From assembly GCA_023417775.1 (NCBI GenBank), contig JAEZEJ010000091.1, forward strand, positions 1 to 48,752: DNA of 48,752 nt, written 5' to 3'. The first letter of the stretch is position 1, and each line of letters begins with the position of its first letter. The DNA comes from Actinomycetes bacterium (GTDB lineage: Bacteria; Actinomycetota; Actinomycetes; Propionibacteriales; Nocardioidaceae). Both the position numbers and the translations under genes were made by a program. A model generated the notes under the pieces. That model made no database searches, had not been told where the DNA came from, and worked only from the letters and a program-made list of their open reading frames with translations. This document shows positions 1 through 7,252 of this stretch, in pieces.

Positions 1-40
1 GGGGGGGGCACGAGGTTGTCGGGTGATCTCGGTGGACCAC

Positions 41-53
41 TAGGCTGAACCAC
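41..53 (+). promoter_or_regulatory. Leaderless -10 promoter of guaB3
   Basis: TAGGCT at 41-46 lies 7 bases before the ATG at 54. There is no room for a Shine-Dalgarno sequence between transcription start and ATG, so the message is probably leaderless. A possible -35, TTGTCG at 16-21, has a long 19-base spacer. Confidence 0.6.
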
Positions 54-1157
54 ATGAGCATCGATATCGGGATGGCCAAGCGCGGGCGGCAGGGTTATCA
101 CTTCGACGACATCGCGATCGTCCCATCGCGACGCACGCGTGATCCCGAGGAGGTGTCGACGCACTGGCAGATCGACGCCTATCGCTTCGACCTGCCGGTG
201 ATGGCCGCGCCGATGGATTCGGTCATGAGCCCGGACACCGCGATCGCGTTCGGCCGGTTCGGGGGTCTCGGCGTCCTCGATCTTGAGGGGTTGTGGACTC
301 GCTATGAGAATCCCGAGCGGCTGCTGGAGGAGATCGCGACGATCGACCCGGCCAGCGCCACCCAGCGTCTGCAGGAGATCTATCGCGAGCCCATCAAGGC
401 CGAGCTGATCACGGAGCGACTGCAACAGGTGCGAGAGGCCGGGGTGACGGTGGCGGGGGCGTTGTCGCCGCAGCGCACCAAGCAGTTCGCCGAGACGGTC
501 GTCAATGCCGGCGTGGATCTGTTCGTCATCCGCGGCACCACGGTCTCGGCCGAGCATGTCTCGGGGCAGACCGAGCCTCTGAACCTGAAGAACTTCATCT
601 ACGAGCTCGATGTCCCGGTGATCGTCGGCGGGTGCGCCACCTATCAGGCGGGTCTGCATCTCATGCGCACGGGCGCGGCGGGTGTGCTCGTCGGCTTCGG
701 CGGGGGAGCGGCGCACACGACGCGTTCGGTGCTGGGTGTGGCGGTTCCGATGGCCTCGGCGGTCGCGGATGTGGCCGCGGCGCGGCGCGACTATCTGGAC
801 GAGTCCGGGGGACGGTATGTGCACATCATCGCGGACGGTTCGATCGGTCGCAGTGGCGATATCGCCAAGGCGGTCGCGTGCGGCGCGGACGCGGTGATGA
901 TCGGTTCGCCCTTCGCGCGTGCCGACGATGCTCCCGGGCGTGGTTTCCACTGGGGCGCCGAGGCGTGGCACCCTGATCTGCCGCGTGGCGAGCGTGTCGA
1001 TATCGGTACGGTCGGGTCGCTGGAGCAGGTGCTGTTCGGTCCGTCGTCGGTGTCGGACGGCACGATGAATCTCATCGGGGCGCTGCGCCGGGCGATGGCG
1101 ACGACTGGTTACACGGAGCTGAAGGAGTTCCAGCGGGTCGAGGTCGTCCTAGGATGA
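54..1157 (+). CDS. guaB3: GuaB3 family IMP dehydrogenase-related protein
   Basis: This 367-residue cytoplasmic TIM-barrel protein belongs to the IMP dehydrogenase/GMP reductase superfamily and matches the actinobacterial GuaB3 type (TIGR01304). It is about 120 residues shorter than GuaB because it lacks the CBS domains. Visible signatures are AAPMDSV near residue 51, VGGCATYQAG near 191 and IADGSIGRSGDI near 259. Where IMPDH carries its catalytic cysteine in a GxGSxCTTR loop, this protein reads GFGGGAAHTTR (214-224), with no cysteine. GuaB3 proteins occur alongside a true GuaB and their reaction is poorly defined; a role in guanine nucleotide metabolism is inference. In M. tuberculosis guaB3 is followed by choD, and a ChoD homologue lies 2.9 kb downstream here. 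The start is set by the leaderless promoter at 41-46. Confidence 0.93.
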   Translation: MSIDIGMAKRGRQGYHFDDIAIVPSRRTRDPEEVSTHWQIDAYRFDLPVMAAPMDSVMSPDTAIAFGRFGGLGVLDLEGLWTRYENPERLLEEIATIDPASATQRLQEIYREPIKAELITERLQQVREAGVTVAGALSPQRTKQFAETVVNAGVDLFVIRGTTVSAEHVSGQTEPLNLKNFIYELDVPVIVGGCATYQAGLHLMRTGAAGVLVGFGGGAAHTTRSVLGVAVPMASAVADVAAARRDYLDESGGRYVHIIADGSIGRSGDIAKAVACGADAVMIGSPFARADDAPGRGFHWGAEAWHPDLPRGERVDIGTVGSLEQVLFGPSSVSDGTMNLIGALRRAMATTGYTELKEFQRVEVVLG

Positions 1158-1208
1158 CGGGCAGCGACGCACGGCCGCGTCGCTGAGCATCGGAGAGTGG
1201 GTGGATCC

Positions 1209-1415
1209 GTGGAGGATTTTCTTCGTCATCGTTGGCAGGCGATCGTTCTGACGATCGTGGCAGTGGTGTTCATCGTGCAGAACCGCCATGACACGAAGAT
1301 CACGTTCTTGTGGATGGATCTGCGTTCGCCGATGTGGTTGACGCTCACGGCGGTGACGCTGCTGGGCGTGGTGATCGGGATCTTCGTGAATCGCCGCACC
1401 GGACGGAAGTCGTGA
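1209..1415 (+). CDS. LapA-like small membrane protein (DUF1049)
   Basis: This short protein has two predicted membrane helices separated by a hydrophilic turn (NRHDTKITFLW) and a basic tail (NRRTGRKS), the layout of the LapA/DUF1049 family. In other bacteria LapA-type proteins are inner-membrane proteins linked to lipopolysaccharide assembly; in Gram-positive bacteria the role is unknown. I chose GTG 1209 because GGAGAG at 1192-1197 gives acceptable spacing; GTG 1197 is an alternative adding four residues. The stop overlaps the GTG of the next gene as GTGA, so the two are probably translated together. No further function can be read. Confidence 0.75.
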   Translation: MEDFLRHRWQAIVLTIVAVVFIVQNRHDTKITFLWMDLRSPMWLTLTAVTLLGVVIGIFVNRRTGRKS

Positions 1416-1879
1416 CGCTGGGTCCGTTGCAGTGGCGCGAGGTGCCGCACGAGCATCCTGATGTGATGGCGTTGTTGTCGCTCATGTCGGTTGAGATGAA
1501 CGTGCTGTACGGACGGCCGGTGGACGAGGCGCCGCCGGGTGCCCCGGTCGATCCGGGTGGCCTGGCGGTGACCGTTCTCGGCGTGAGCGAGGGCGTCCCG
1601 GTGGCGACGGCGAGCCTGCGTCCCGCGGGTGGCGATCTGGAGCTCAAACGGATGTATGTCGCCGTCGATGCGCGTGGCGAGGGCCTCGGTGCTCGGTTGC
1701 TCGAGCGGATGGAATCGGAGGCTGAGCGTCTGAGCGCTCGGCGACTGGTCCTGCACACGGGTGAGCTGCAGGCTGCAGCGGTCGGGTTGTACCGGTCGCG
1801 CGGGTACGAGCCGATCGAGCCGCTCCCGGGCTACGAAGATGTGCCGGGTTCGCTGTTCCTCGGGCGGTCGCTCGTCTGA
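1412..1879 (+). CDS. GNAT family N-acetyltransferase
   Basis: This 155-residue protein has the GNAT acetyl-CoA fold. The strand-turn motif LKRMYVAVDARGEGLGARLL contains the Q/RxxGxG/A pyrophosphate loop (RGEGLG), followed by RRLVLHTGELQAAAVGLYRSRGY, the usual family C-terminal motif in which the Tyr before SRGY contacts CoA. Substrate unknown. GTG 1412 overlaps the stop of the LapA-like gene by four bases, which argues for this start over the in-frame ATG at 1310. That longer start would bury 34 residues inside the upstream gene. Probably cotranscribed with the LapA-like gene. Confidence 0.85.
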   Translation: MTLGPLQWREVPHEHPDVMALLSLMSVEMNVLYGRPVDEAPPGAPVDPGGLAVTVLGVSEGVPVATASLRPAGGDLELKRMYVAVDARGEGLGARLLERMESEAERLSARRLVLHTGELQAAAVGLYRSRGYEPIEPLPGYEDVPGSLFLGRSLV

Positions 1880-1919
1880 GCTCCGGCGGTCTGGGGTCGC
1901 CATCGGTGGTGGCGTTTCC

Positions 1920-2165
1920 ATCGTCGGGTGCCGGGTGTGCGGAATTCGGGGGTGCCGTCTGTTGGGTTGATGCGGCAGTGGAGGTGTCCGGTGTGGATCT
2001 GTCGGTGATGTTCCGCGCAGACGCTGATGGCTTCTTTGATGTCGGTGGTGCCGCCGTTGGCCCAGGTCTGGTCGCCGTGGTGTCCTTCGCACTCCGTCGC
2101 GGCTACGCCCCTTGTGCGACGGCTCCACGCCCGGTGGTCGGTCGCATCCTGGGCTGGCGCAGCCG
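1920..2165 (-). pseudogene. Frameshifted remnant of a DUF222/13E12-type HNH endonuclease
   Basis: On the minus strand one frame encodes CASPGCDRPPG (about 2161-2129), the zinc-knuckle start of the actinobacterial 13E12-repeat HNH protein C-terminus. A second frame then continues with ECEGHH, WANGGTTD and VCAEHHRQIH through PEF (about 2094-1936), matching the HNH core (CxxHH, WxxGG, LCxxHHxxIH, DGxPEF). The two halves are in different frames and the roughly 300-residue DUF222 part is missing. This is therefore a decayed fragment and not a gene. Such proteins are multicopy in many actinobacteria and often mark recombination or mobile-element scars. Confidence 0.7.
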
Positions 2166-2206
2166 TGGTCTCTGTGGTCGCGTCCTCCAGGAGGCGCTTG
2201 GCAATA

Positions 2207-2293
2207 GTGCTCCCCGCACGAGCGGGGATGATCCATGAAACGGCCCCACTTGCTCGCGGCCGCTCGCGCTCCCCGTACGAGCGGGGAAACAGG
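2207..2293. CRISPR. One-spacer CRISPR remnant, type I-E-like repeats
   Basis: A 28-base repeat at 2207-2234 (begins GTGCTCCCCGCACGAG, ends GGGGATGATCC) matches the type I-E actinobacterial repeat with its CTCCCCG/CGGGGA hairpin. A second, degenerate copy at 2266-2293 keeps the core CTCCCCG-ACGAGCGGGGA but differs at its last six bases, as terminal repeats often do. The spacer is about 31 bases (2235-2265). No cas genes occur in the window and no further copies follow. It looks like the scar of a lost array. Confidence 0.65.
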
Positions 2294-2434
2294 CCTCGGC
2301 CCGTGGTCGTTCCGCCGCTCGTCGTCGTAGCGGGACCTGGGAGCGGCGTTCGGAACGGCGTCGTCTCCGGCATCGCACGGCACCGCCCGGGCGTCGATCC
2401 AGACACGGCGGGCGAGGGGTGGCCTGAGCGGCGA

Positions 2435-2491
2435 TCAGATATCTGACATTACCCGTGTCACATTCGAGATACTCACGGTATCCTGATCGAC
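2435..2491 (+). promoter_or_regulatory. Leaderless promoter and palindromic operator of the SSADH operon
   Basis: TATCCT at 2479-2484 lies 7 bases before ATG 2492, and TGTCAC at 2456-2461 gives a 17-base spacer. A perfect 12-base palindrome, TCAGATATCTGA (2435-2446), sits just upstream of the -35. GATAC/GTATC arms flank the spacer. A regulator probably binds here; no candidate regulator gene is adjacent. Confidence 0.55.
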
Positions 2492-4054
2492 ATGCTCGAT
2501 GTCAGCCAGGCCGCGTCCGCTGTGTCGGACTCCCGCGTGAAGCGCCTCACCGCGATCATCCGCACCACCACCGACGAGTCCCGTCGCACCGTCTCGCCGC
2601 TGACCGGCGATGAGATCGCGACGGTGCCGGTCTCCAGCGTCGATGACGTCTCCGCCGCCTTCGAGGCCGCGCGCCGCGCCCAGCGTGCCTGGGCCCGCAC
2701 CTCGCTCCAGGCGCGTCAGCGGATGCTGCTGCGACTGCATGATCTTGTGCTGGATCGCCAGGAGGAGCTCCTCGATCTCATCCAGCTCGAGTCCGGCAAG
2801 GCCCGCGCGCACGCCTTCGACGAGATCGCCCACCTCGCGCTGACGGCCCGTTACTACGGCCGTCGTCTCGCCGCGATCGTCGGCCCGCACCGTCGGTCGG
2901 GCGTCTACCCGGGGCTCACCTCGGTCCGTCAGGTGCAGCAGCCCAAGGGTGTCGTGGGTGTCATCAGTCCCTGGAACTACCCCCTGACGATGGCGATCTC
3001 CGACGGGCTCGCGGCCCTCGCGGCGGGCAATGCGGTCGTGCACAAGCCCGACAGCCAGAGCCCGCTGACCGCGCTTGCGGGGGTCGAGCTGCTCCGCGAT
3101 GCCGGCTTCCCGCCCGAGATCTGGCAGGTCGTCAGCGGCCAGGGTTCCGTCGTCGGGCAGGCGATCATCGAGCGTGCGGACTACATCTGCTTCACCGGCT
3201 CGACGGCCACCGGCAAGCGCGTGGCGAGCCAGTGCGCCGAGCGGCTGATCGGCTGCTCGCTGGAACTCGGCGGCAAGAACCCGATGATCGTCCTGCCCGG
3301 AGCGAATGTCGAGAAGGCGGCCGCCGGAGCCGTCACGGCCTGTTTCTCATCGGCCGGCCAGCTGTGCGTCTCCATCGAGCGCATCTACGTCCACCGGCGG
3401 CAGTACGCGGCCTTCCGCGATGCCCTGGTGCGCCGGGTCCAGGCGATGAGCTTCGGCACGGCCCTGGACTGGGAAGCCGACATGGGCACGCTCGTCTCGC
3501 CCGCCCAGCTCGCCACGATCGAGAAGCACGTCGAGGATGCCAAGGCTCACGGCGCCACGGTGCTCGTCGGCGGCCGCGCCCGTCCGGATCTCGGCCCCTG
3601 GTTCTATGAGCCGACCGTGCTCGACGGTGTGACCTCGGCGGCCGAGTGCTTCGCGGAGGAGACCTTCGGCCCCCTCGTCTCGCTCTACTCCTACGACACG
3701 GTCGACGAGGCCGTCGCCTTCGCCAATGCCGGGGTCTACGGGCTCAACGCCAGCGTCTGGGGGCCGACGCGCGCGGCGAAGCAGGTCGCGGCCCGGCTGA
3801 AGGCGGGCACCGTCAACGTCAACGAGGGTTTCGCCGCCACCTTCGGCAGCATCGACGCTCCGATGGGCGGCATGCGCGAGTCGGGCACCGGTCGCCGGCA
3901 AGGGGCCGAAGGGCTTCTGCGCTTCACGGAGAGTCAGGCGATCGGTGCTCAGCGACTCATGCCCGTCGGGGGTCCGCCGTTCATCGGTGCCGGGGTGTTC
4001 AGCAAGCTCATGACCCTCGGCCTCCGGCTCCTCAAGAAGGCGGGCAAGGCATGA
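2492..4054 (+). CDS. gabD2: Succinate-semialdehyde dehydrogenase, GabD2-like (ALDH superfamily)
   Basis: This 520-residue aldehyde dehydrogenase oxidises an aldehyde, most likely succinate semialdehyde, to the acid with NAD(P)+. Seen in order: the oxyanion Asn in PWNYP (N162), the cofactor Lys in HKPDSQS (K185), the FTGST glycine-loop (234-238), the general base Glu in LELGGKNP (E258) and the catalytic Cys in GQLCVS (C292). Length and the KPD motif match the actinobacterial GabD2 group; the exact substrate is inferred. It shares an ATGA stop/start overlap with the GMC oxidoreductase, so the two form an operon. The start is fixed by the TATCCT element 7 bases upstream. Confidence 0.9.
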   Translation: MLDVSQAASAVSDSRVKRLTAIIRTTTDESRRTVSPLTGDEIATVPVSSVDDVSAAFEAARRAQRAWARTSLQARQRMLLRLHDLVLDRQEELLDLIQLESGKARAHAFDEIAHLALTARYYGRRLAAIVGPHRRSGVYPGLTSVRQVQQPKGVVGVISPWNYPLTMAISDGLAALAAGNAVVHKPDSQSPLTALAGVELLRDAGFPPEIWQVVSGQGSVVGQAIIERADYICFTGSTATGKRVASQCAERLIGCSLELGGKNPMIVLPGANVEKAAAGAVTACFSSAGQLCVSIERIYVHRRQYAAFRDALVRRVQAMSFGTALDWEADMGTLVSPAQLATIEKHVEDAKAHGATVLVGGRARPDLGPWFYEPTVLDGVTSAAECFAEETFGPLVSLYSYDTVDEAVAFANAGVYGLNASVWGPTRAAKQVAARLKAGTVNVNEGFAATFGSIDAPMGGMRESGTGRRQGAEGLLRFTESQAIGAQRLMPVGGPPFIGAGVFSKLMTLGLRLLKKAGKA

Positions 4055-5742
4055 GCGAGCACTACGACGTCATCGTCATCGGGTCGGGCTTCGGAGGCAG
4101 CGTCTCGGCTCTGCGGCTCACGGAGAAGGGCTACAAGGTGGCCGTGCTGGAGGCGGGCCGGCGCTTCCGCGACGAGGAGTTCGCCACCACGTCCTGGCAT
4201 CTGCGGGACTACCTCTGGGCGCCCTCCATCGGCTGCTACGGCATCCAGCGGGTGGATCTGTTGAAGGACTCCCTGATCCTGTCGGGTGCGGGGGTCGGGG
4301 GAGGATCCCTCGTCTACGCCAACACCCTCTATGAACCGCTCGAACCGTTCTTCCGCGATCCCGCCTGGGGTTACATCACGGACTGGAAGGACGAGCTCGC
4401 ACCGTACTACGACCAGGCCAAGCGCATGCTCGGTGTCGTCGAGTATGCGATGGAGACGCCCGCCGATCGGGTCATGCGGGAGACCGCCCGGCGGATGGGC
4501 GTCGAGGGCACCTTCCACTACGCACCGGTCGGCGTGGCCTTCGGGCCGGAGCCGGGCGCGCCGCTGGGCGATCCCTACTTCGGCGGCGCGGGGCCTCAGC
4601 GCAATGCGTGCCTCAATTGCGGCGAGTGTATGACCGGCTGCCGGCACAATGCCAAGAACACGCTGGTCAAGAACTACCTCTACCTCGCCGAGCAGGCCGG
4701 GGCGGAGATCTTCGCCCTGACGACCGTCACCCGGGTGCGGCCCCGGCGCCAGGGCGGTTACGAGATCAGCACCAAGCCGACCGACAAGCGCTTCGGCAAG
4801 GGGACCACCTTCACGGCCGACCAGGTGGTCTTCGCCGCCAGCGCGCTCGGCACGCAGCGGCTGCTCCACCAGCTGCGCGACTCCGGCGACCTGCCGCGGC
4901 TGTCGCGGCGCCTCGGGGTCCTGACGCGCACCAATTCCGAGGCGCTGCTCGGTGCGATCGCCACGGACGACTCGGTCGACTACTCCGAGGGTGTCGCGAT
5001 CACCTCGTCGATCCATCCGGATCCGTACACCCACATCGAGCCGGTCCGCTACGGCAAGGGCTCGAACGCGATGATGCTCGTACAGTCGGCCCTGGCCCCC
5101 GCCGATACCGGCCGCCACCGACTGCGGGAGTGGGCCGTCAATATGCTCAAGATGGTGCCCTATCTGCACAAGATCTTCGACTGGCGGCACTGGTCGGAGC
5201 GCACGGTCATCGCGCTGGTGATGCAGGCCTACGACAACTCGATCACCACCTACACCAAGCGCGGTCTGTTCGGTCGGCGGCGGTTGAGTTCACGCCAGGG
5301 GCACGGTCTGCCCAACCCGGCGTATATCCCCGAGGGCCACCAGGCCGTCACCACGATGGCCGACATCATGGGCGGCATCGCGGGCGGCACGGTCGGCGAG
5401 CCCGTGGGCGTGCCCATGACGGCCCATTTCATGGGCGGCTGTGCGATCGGCGACTCCGCGGCGAACGGTGTGATCGACCCCTACCAGCGGGTCTTCGGAC
5501 ACCCCGGCCTGCACGTGGCCGATGGCTCGGCGGTCAGCGCCAATCTGGGGGTGAATCCCTCGCTCACCATCACCGCCCAGGCGGAGCGGGCGATGGCGAT
5601 GTGGCCGAACAAGGGAGAGGCCGATCCGCGTCCGCCGCTCGGCGCGCGGTACCGGCGGGTGGAGGCGGTGACGCCCAAGAATCCGGCCGTTCCGGAGGCC
5701 GCGCCGGCGGCATTGCGACTCCCTGTCGTCGGGGTCGGCTGA
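4051..5742 (+). CDS. choD: ChoD-like GMC family FAD oxidoreductase
   Basis: This 563-residue flavoprotein closely resembles M. tuberculosis ChoD, annotated as a putative cholesterol oxidase. The Rossmann FAD motif VIGSGFGGSVSALRLTEKGY is at 9-28, with GAGVGGGSLVYANTLY and the C-terminal GMC signature (HFMGGCAIGD; VADGSAVSANLGVNPSLTI). ChoD-type proteins act on hydroxysteroids or related alcohols, but true activity on cholesterol is doubtful for many of them. An insertion carries CLNCGECMTGC (C187, C190, C193, C197), a CX2CX2CX3C pattern like a [4Fe-4S] site. It is translationally coupled to the aldehyde dehydrogenase, so an alcohol-to-aldehyde-to-acid relay is plausible. The guaB3/choD proximity is also seen in mycobacteria. 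Confidence 0.85.
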   Translation: MSEHYDVIVIGSGFGGSVSALRLTEKGYKVAVLEAGRRFRDEEFATTSWHLRDYLWAPSIGCYGIQRVDLLKDSLILSGAGVGGGSLVYANTLYEPLEPFFRDPAWGYITDWKDELAPYYDQAKRMLGVVEYAMETPADRVMRETARRMGVEGTFHYAPVGVAFGPEPGAPLGDPYFGGAGPQRNACLNCGECMTGCRHNAKNTLVKNYLYLAEQAGAEIFALTTVTRVRPRRQGGYEISTKPTDKRFGKGTTFTADQVVFAASALGTQRLLHQLRDSGDLPRLSRRLGVLTRTNSEALLGAIATDDSVDYSEGVAITSSIHPDPYTHIEPVRYGKGSNAMMLVQSALAPADTGRHRLREWAVNMLKMVPYLHKIFDWRHWSERTVIALVMQAYDNSITTYTKRGLFGRRRLSSRQGHGLPNPAYIPEGHQAVTTMADIMGGIAGGTVGEPVGVPMTAHFMGGCAIGDSAANGVIDPYQRVFGHPGLHVADGSAVSANLGVNPSLTITAQAERAMAMWPNKGEADPRPPLGARYRRVEAVTPKNPAVPEAAPAALRLPVVGVG

Positions 5743-5806
5743 ACCGTCTTCCATCGTGGGACGCGAATAATCACCCATTTTCGATCAAAGTCCAGCACCG
5801 ACACGC

Positions 5807-5873
5807 GTGTGACGGAAGAAAATTGTGTGACTGGTGTTCCTTCTGAGGCATCAGGGGATTAGCGTGGTGACCC
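5807..5873 (+). promoter_or_regulatory. Promoter region of the NlpC/P60 gene with direct repeats
   Basis: TAGCGT at 5860-5865 lies 8 bases before ATG 5874. Upstream are two direct repeats, GTGTGACGG (5807-5815) and GTGTGACTGG (5825-5834), 18 bases apart start to start. These could bind a response regulator or Crp-type dimer; this is inference. The rest of the 131-base gap shows nothing else. Confidence 0.45.
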
Positions 5874-7094
5874 ATGAGTCGCCGCTTCCCCCTGCTCGTG
5901 GTGTCGGTCCTCGGCCTCGTGGGCACATCGATGTCCGCTGTGCAGGCCGCTCCCGATGAGGACCGCGTGGCGGCGATCCAGGTCGAGCTGGTCGAGTCCC
6001 GTCAGGCGCTGAACGGCCTCTATGCCAATGCCGCCGCTGCCTCCGAGCAGTACAACGCGGCCGTCGTGGCAGCCGAGCGGGCTGACGCCGAGATCACCGA
6101 GCTGGACGGGCAGATCGCCGAGGCGGAGTCCGAGCTGGAGGTCGAGCGGGCGGCGGTCGCGGACCTGACGCTGCGGCAGTTGGAGGGCAACGACCGACTT
6201 CAGGCGTTCTCCTCCCTGGCGGGATCCAGCGAGCCGCGCGAACTCCTCGAGCGTGCGGGTGCGTTCGCCAGCACGCAGGACGCCGCGGCAGCGCAGATCT
6301 CCCGGTTGGAGGCCAAGCAGGCCGTCGTGCGCACCGTCCTCGACGAGGCCGAGCGGGCACAGCAGCGCCGCGACGACGCGGTGGCGGCGCAGCGTTCCAC
6401 CGTCCAGTTCATCGAGGACACCATCGGCGAGGCGGAGCAGCGTCAGGGGGAGCTCACCGGTGAGCGCGAGACGCTCCTGGCCGAGCTGGCCCGGCTCCAG
6501 GAGCTCAGCGTTGACGAGGTGACCTCGCGGCAGGACCGGATCGACGAGCGCATCGACTCCTCTGGTCCCTCGACGGTTCCCGAGGGCGCGCCCGGAGGCT
6601 CCGGCGGCGAGAACACCTCGCCGTCGCCGAATCGTCCGGCTCCCACCACGGAGGCGCCTCGTCCCACGCAGCCGCCGCCGCCTCCGCCGGCGCCCAAGCC
6701 CCCGCCGAAGCCGACACCGCCGCCCGCTCCCAATCCCACGGGTGTCGAGGCGATGATCGGATACGCGCAGGCGCAACTCGGCAAGCCCTATCAGTGGGGC
6801 GGCGCGGGACCGAACTCCTTCGACTGCTCCGGTCTGGTCATGCGCGCGATCCAGAACGCCGGGGGAAACTCGCCGCGGGTCGCCGGGGACCAGTACAACG
6901 CCTTCCGCAAGATCAACCCGGCCCAGCGTCAGCGCGGCGATCTGCTGTTCTGGCAGAACGGTTCGGGCATCTACCACGTCGCGATCTCGCTCGGCGGGGG
7001 ACGGATGATCCACGCACCCAACTCCAGCCGGCCGGTCGAGATCGTCTCGGACACCTGGATGGGCGCCCCGCACCTCGCCGCCCGCCCCTTCTGA
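5874..7094 (+). CDS. Secreted NlpC/P60 peptidoglycan endopeptidase (C40, RipA-like)
   Basis: This 406-residue exported cell-wall hydrolase cleaves peptide stems of peptidoglycan. It has a signal peptide (1-26, cleavage likely after VQA), a long coiled coil (about 30-215), a Pro/Thr-rich linker (about 240-288) and a C-terminal NlpC/P60 domain (290-406). The catalytic Cys is in SFDCSG (C318) and the His in IYHVAIS (H368); H380 in MIHAP may be the third polar residue. The coiled coil resembles RipA and FtsX-activated hydrolases, where it blocks the active site until a divisome partner relieves it. That regulation is known for the family and inferred here. Single-gene unit with its own promoter. 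Confidence 0.9.
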   Translation: MSRRFPLLVVSVLGLVGTSMSAVQAAPDEDRVAAIQVELVESRQALNGLYANAAAASEQYNAAVVAAERADAEITELDGQIAEAESELEVERAAVADLTLRQLEGNDRLQAFSSLAGSSEPRELLERAGAFASTQDAAAAQISRLEAKQAVVRTVLDEAERAQQRRDDAVAAQRSTVQFIEDTIGEAEQRQGELTGERETLLAELARLQELSVDEVTSRQDRIDERIDSSGPSTVPEGAPGGSGGENTSPSPNRPAPTTEAPRPTQPPPPPPAPKPPPKPTPPPAPNPTGVEAMIGYAQAQLGKPYQWGGAGPNSFDCSGLVMRAIQNAGGNSPRVAGDQYNAFRKINPAQRQRGDLLFWQNGSGIYHVAISLGGGRMIHAPNSSRPVEIVSDTWMGAPHLAARPF

Positions 7095-7132
7095 CCTCGG
7101 TCGTCCCGGGCCCTCGTCTCGGGTAGCGGTAG

Positions 7133-7152
7133 GCGGTCGACGTATCGACCGC
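7133..7152. terminator. Hairpin between convergent genes
   Basis: GCGGTCGA and TCGACCGC form a perfect 8-base stem with a 4-base loop between the convergent NlpC/P60 and fau genes. There is no U-tract, which is common in high-GC actinobacteria. The remaining 7095-7252 sequence holds only a weak CAACGT/ACGTTG inverted pair. Confidence 0.35.
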
Positions 7153-7252
7153 TCCGGCGGTAGTCCCTCAACGTATTCGGGCCCCGATGACGTTGGCGGT
7201 CTGCCCCTGCCATGCGGGGTGAGGTTGATCAGCTACCGCCACCGGGTGCGCG

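Noticed and set aside
1..40. End of guaB2 or another gene upstream of guaB3
   Set aside because: Only 53 bases are present and no frame gives recognisable sequence.
1310..1411. ATG 1310 as start of the first acetyltransferase
   Set aside because: It would lie inside the LapA-like gene in another frame; the GTGA overlap at 1412 is the usual coupled arrangement.
1226..2383. 385-codon minus-strand frame spanning the LapA/GNAT genes and the CRISPR fossil
   Set aside because: Composite of antisense shadow, a piece of the HNH remnant and translated CRISPR repeat; not a single gene.
3949..5190. Long minus-strand open frame (413 codons) inside the GMC oxidoreductase gene
   Set aside because: High-GC shadow of the real gene: low-complexity Arg/Gly/Asp composition, no domain, and the plus-strand frame has a clear FAD fold. 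Other long antisense frames (for example 7844-8710, 9162-10445, 23476-25110, 35448-37073) were rejected for the same reason.
5743..5873. c-di-AMP (ydaO) riboswitch before the NlpC/P60 gene, common in actinobacteria
   Set aside because: The gap is 131 bases, the likely -10 is 8 bases from the ATG, and no ydaO-like structure is visible. The same holds for rpfB (63-base gap).
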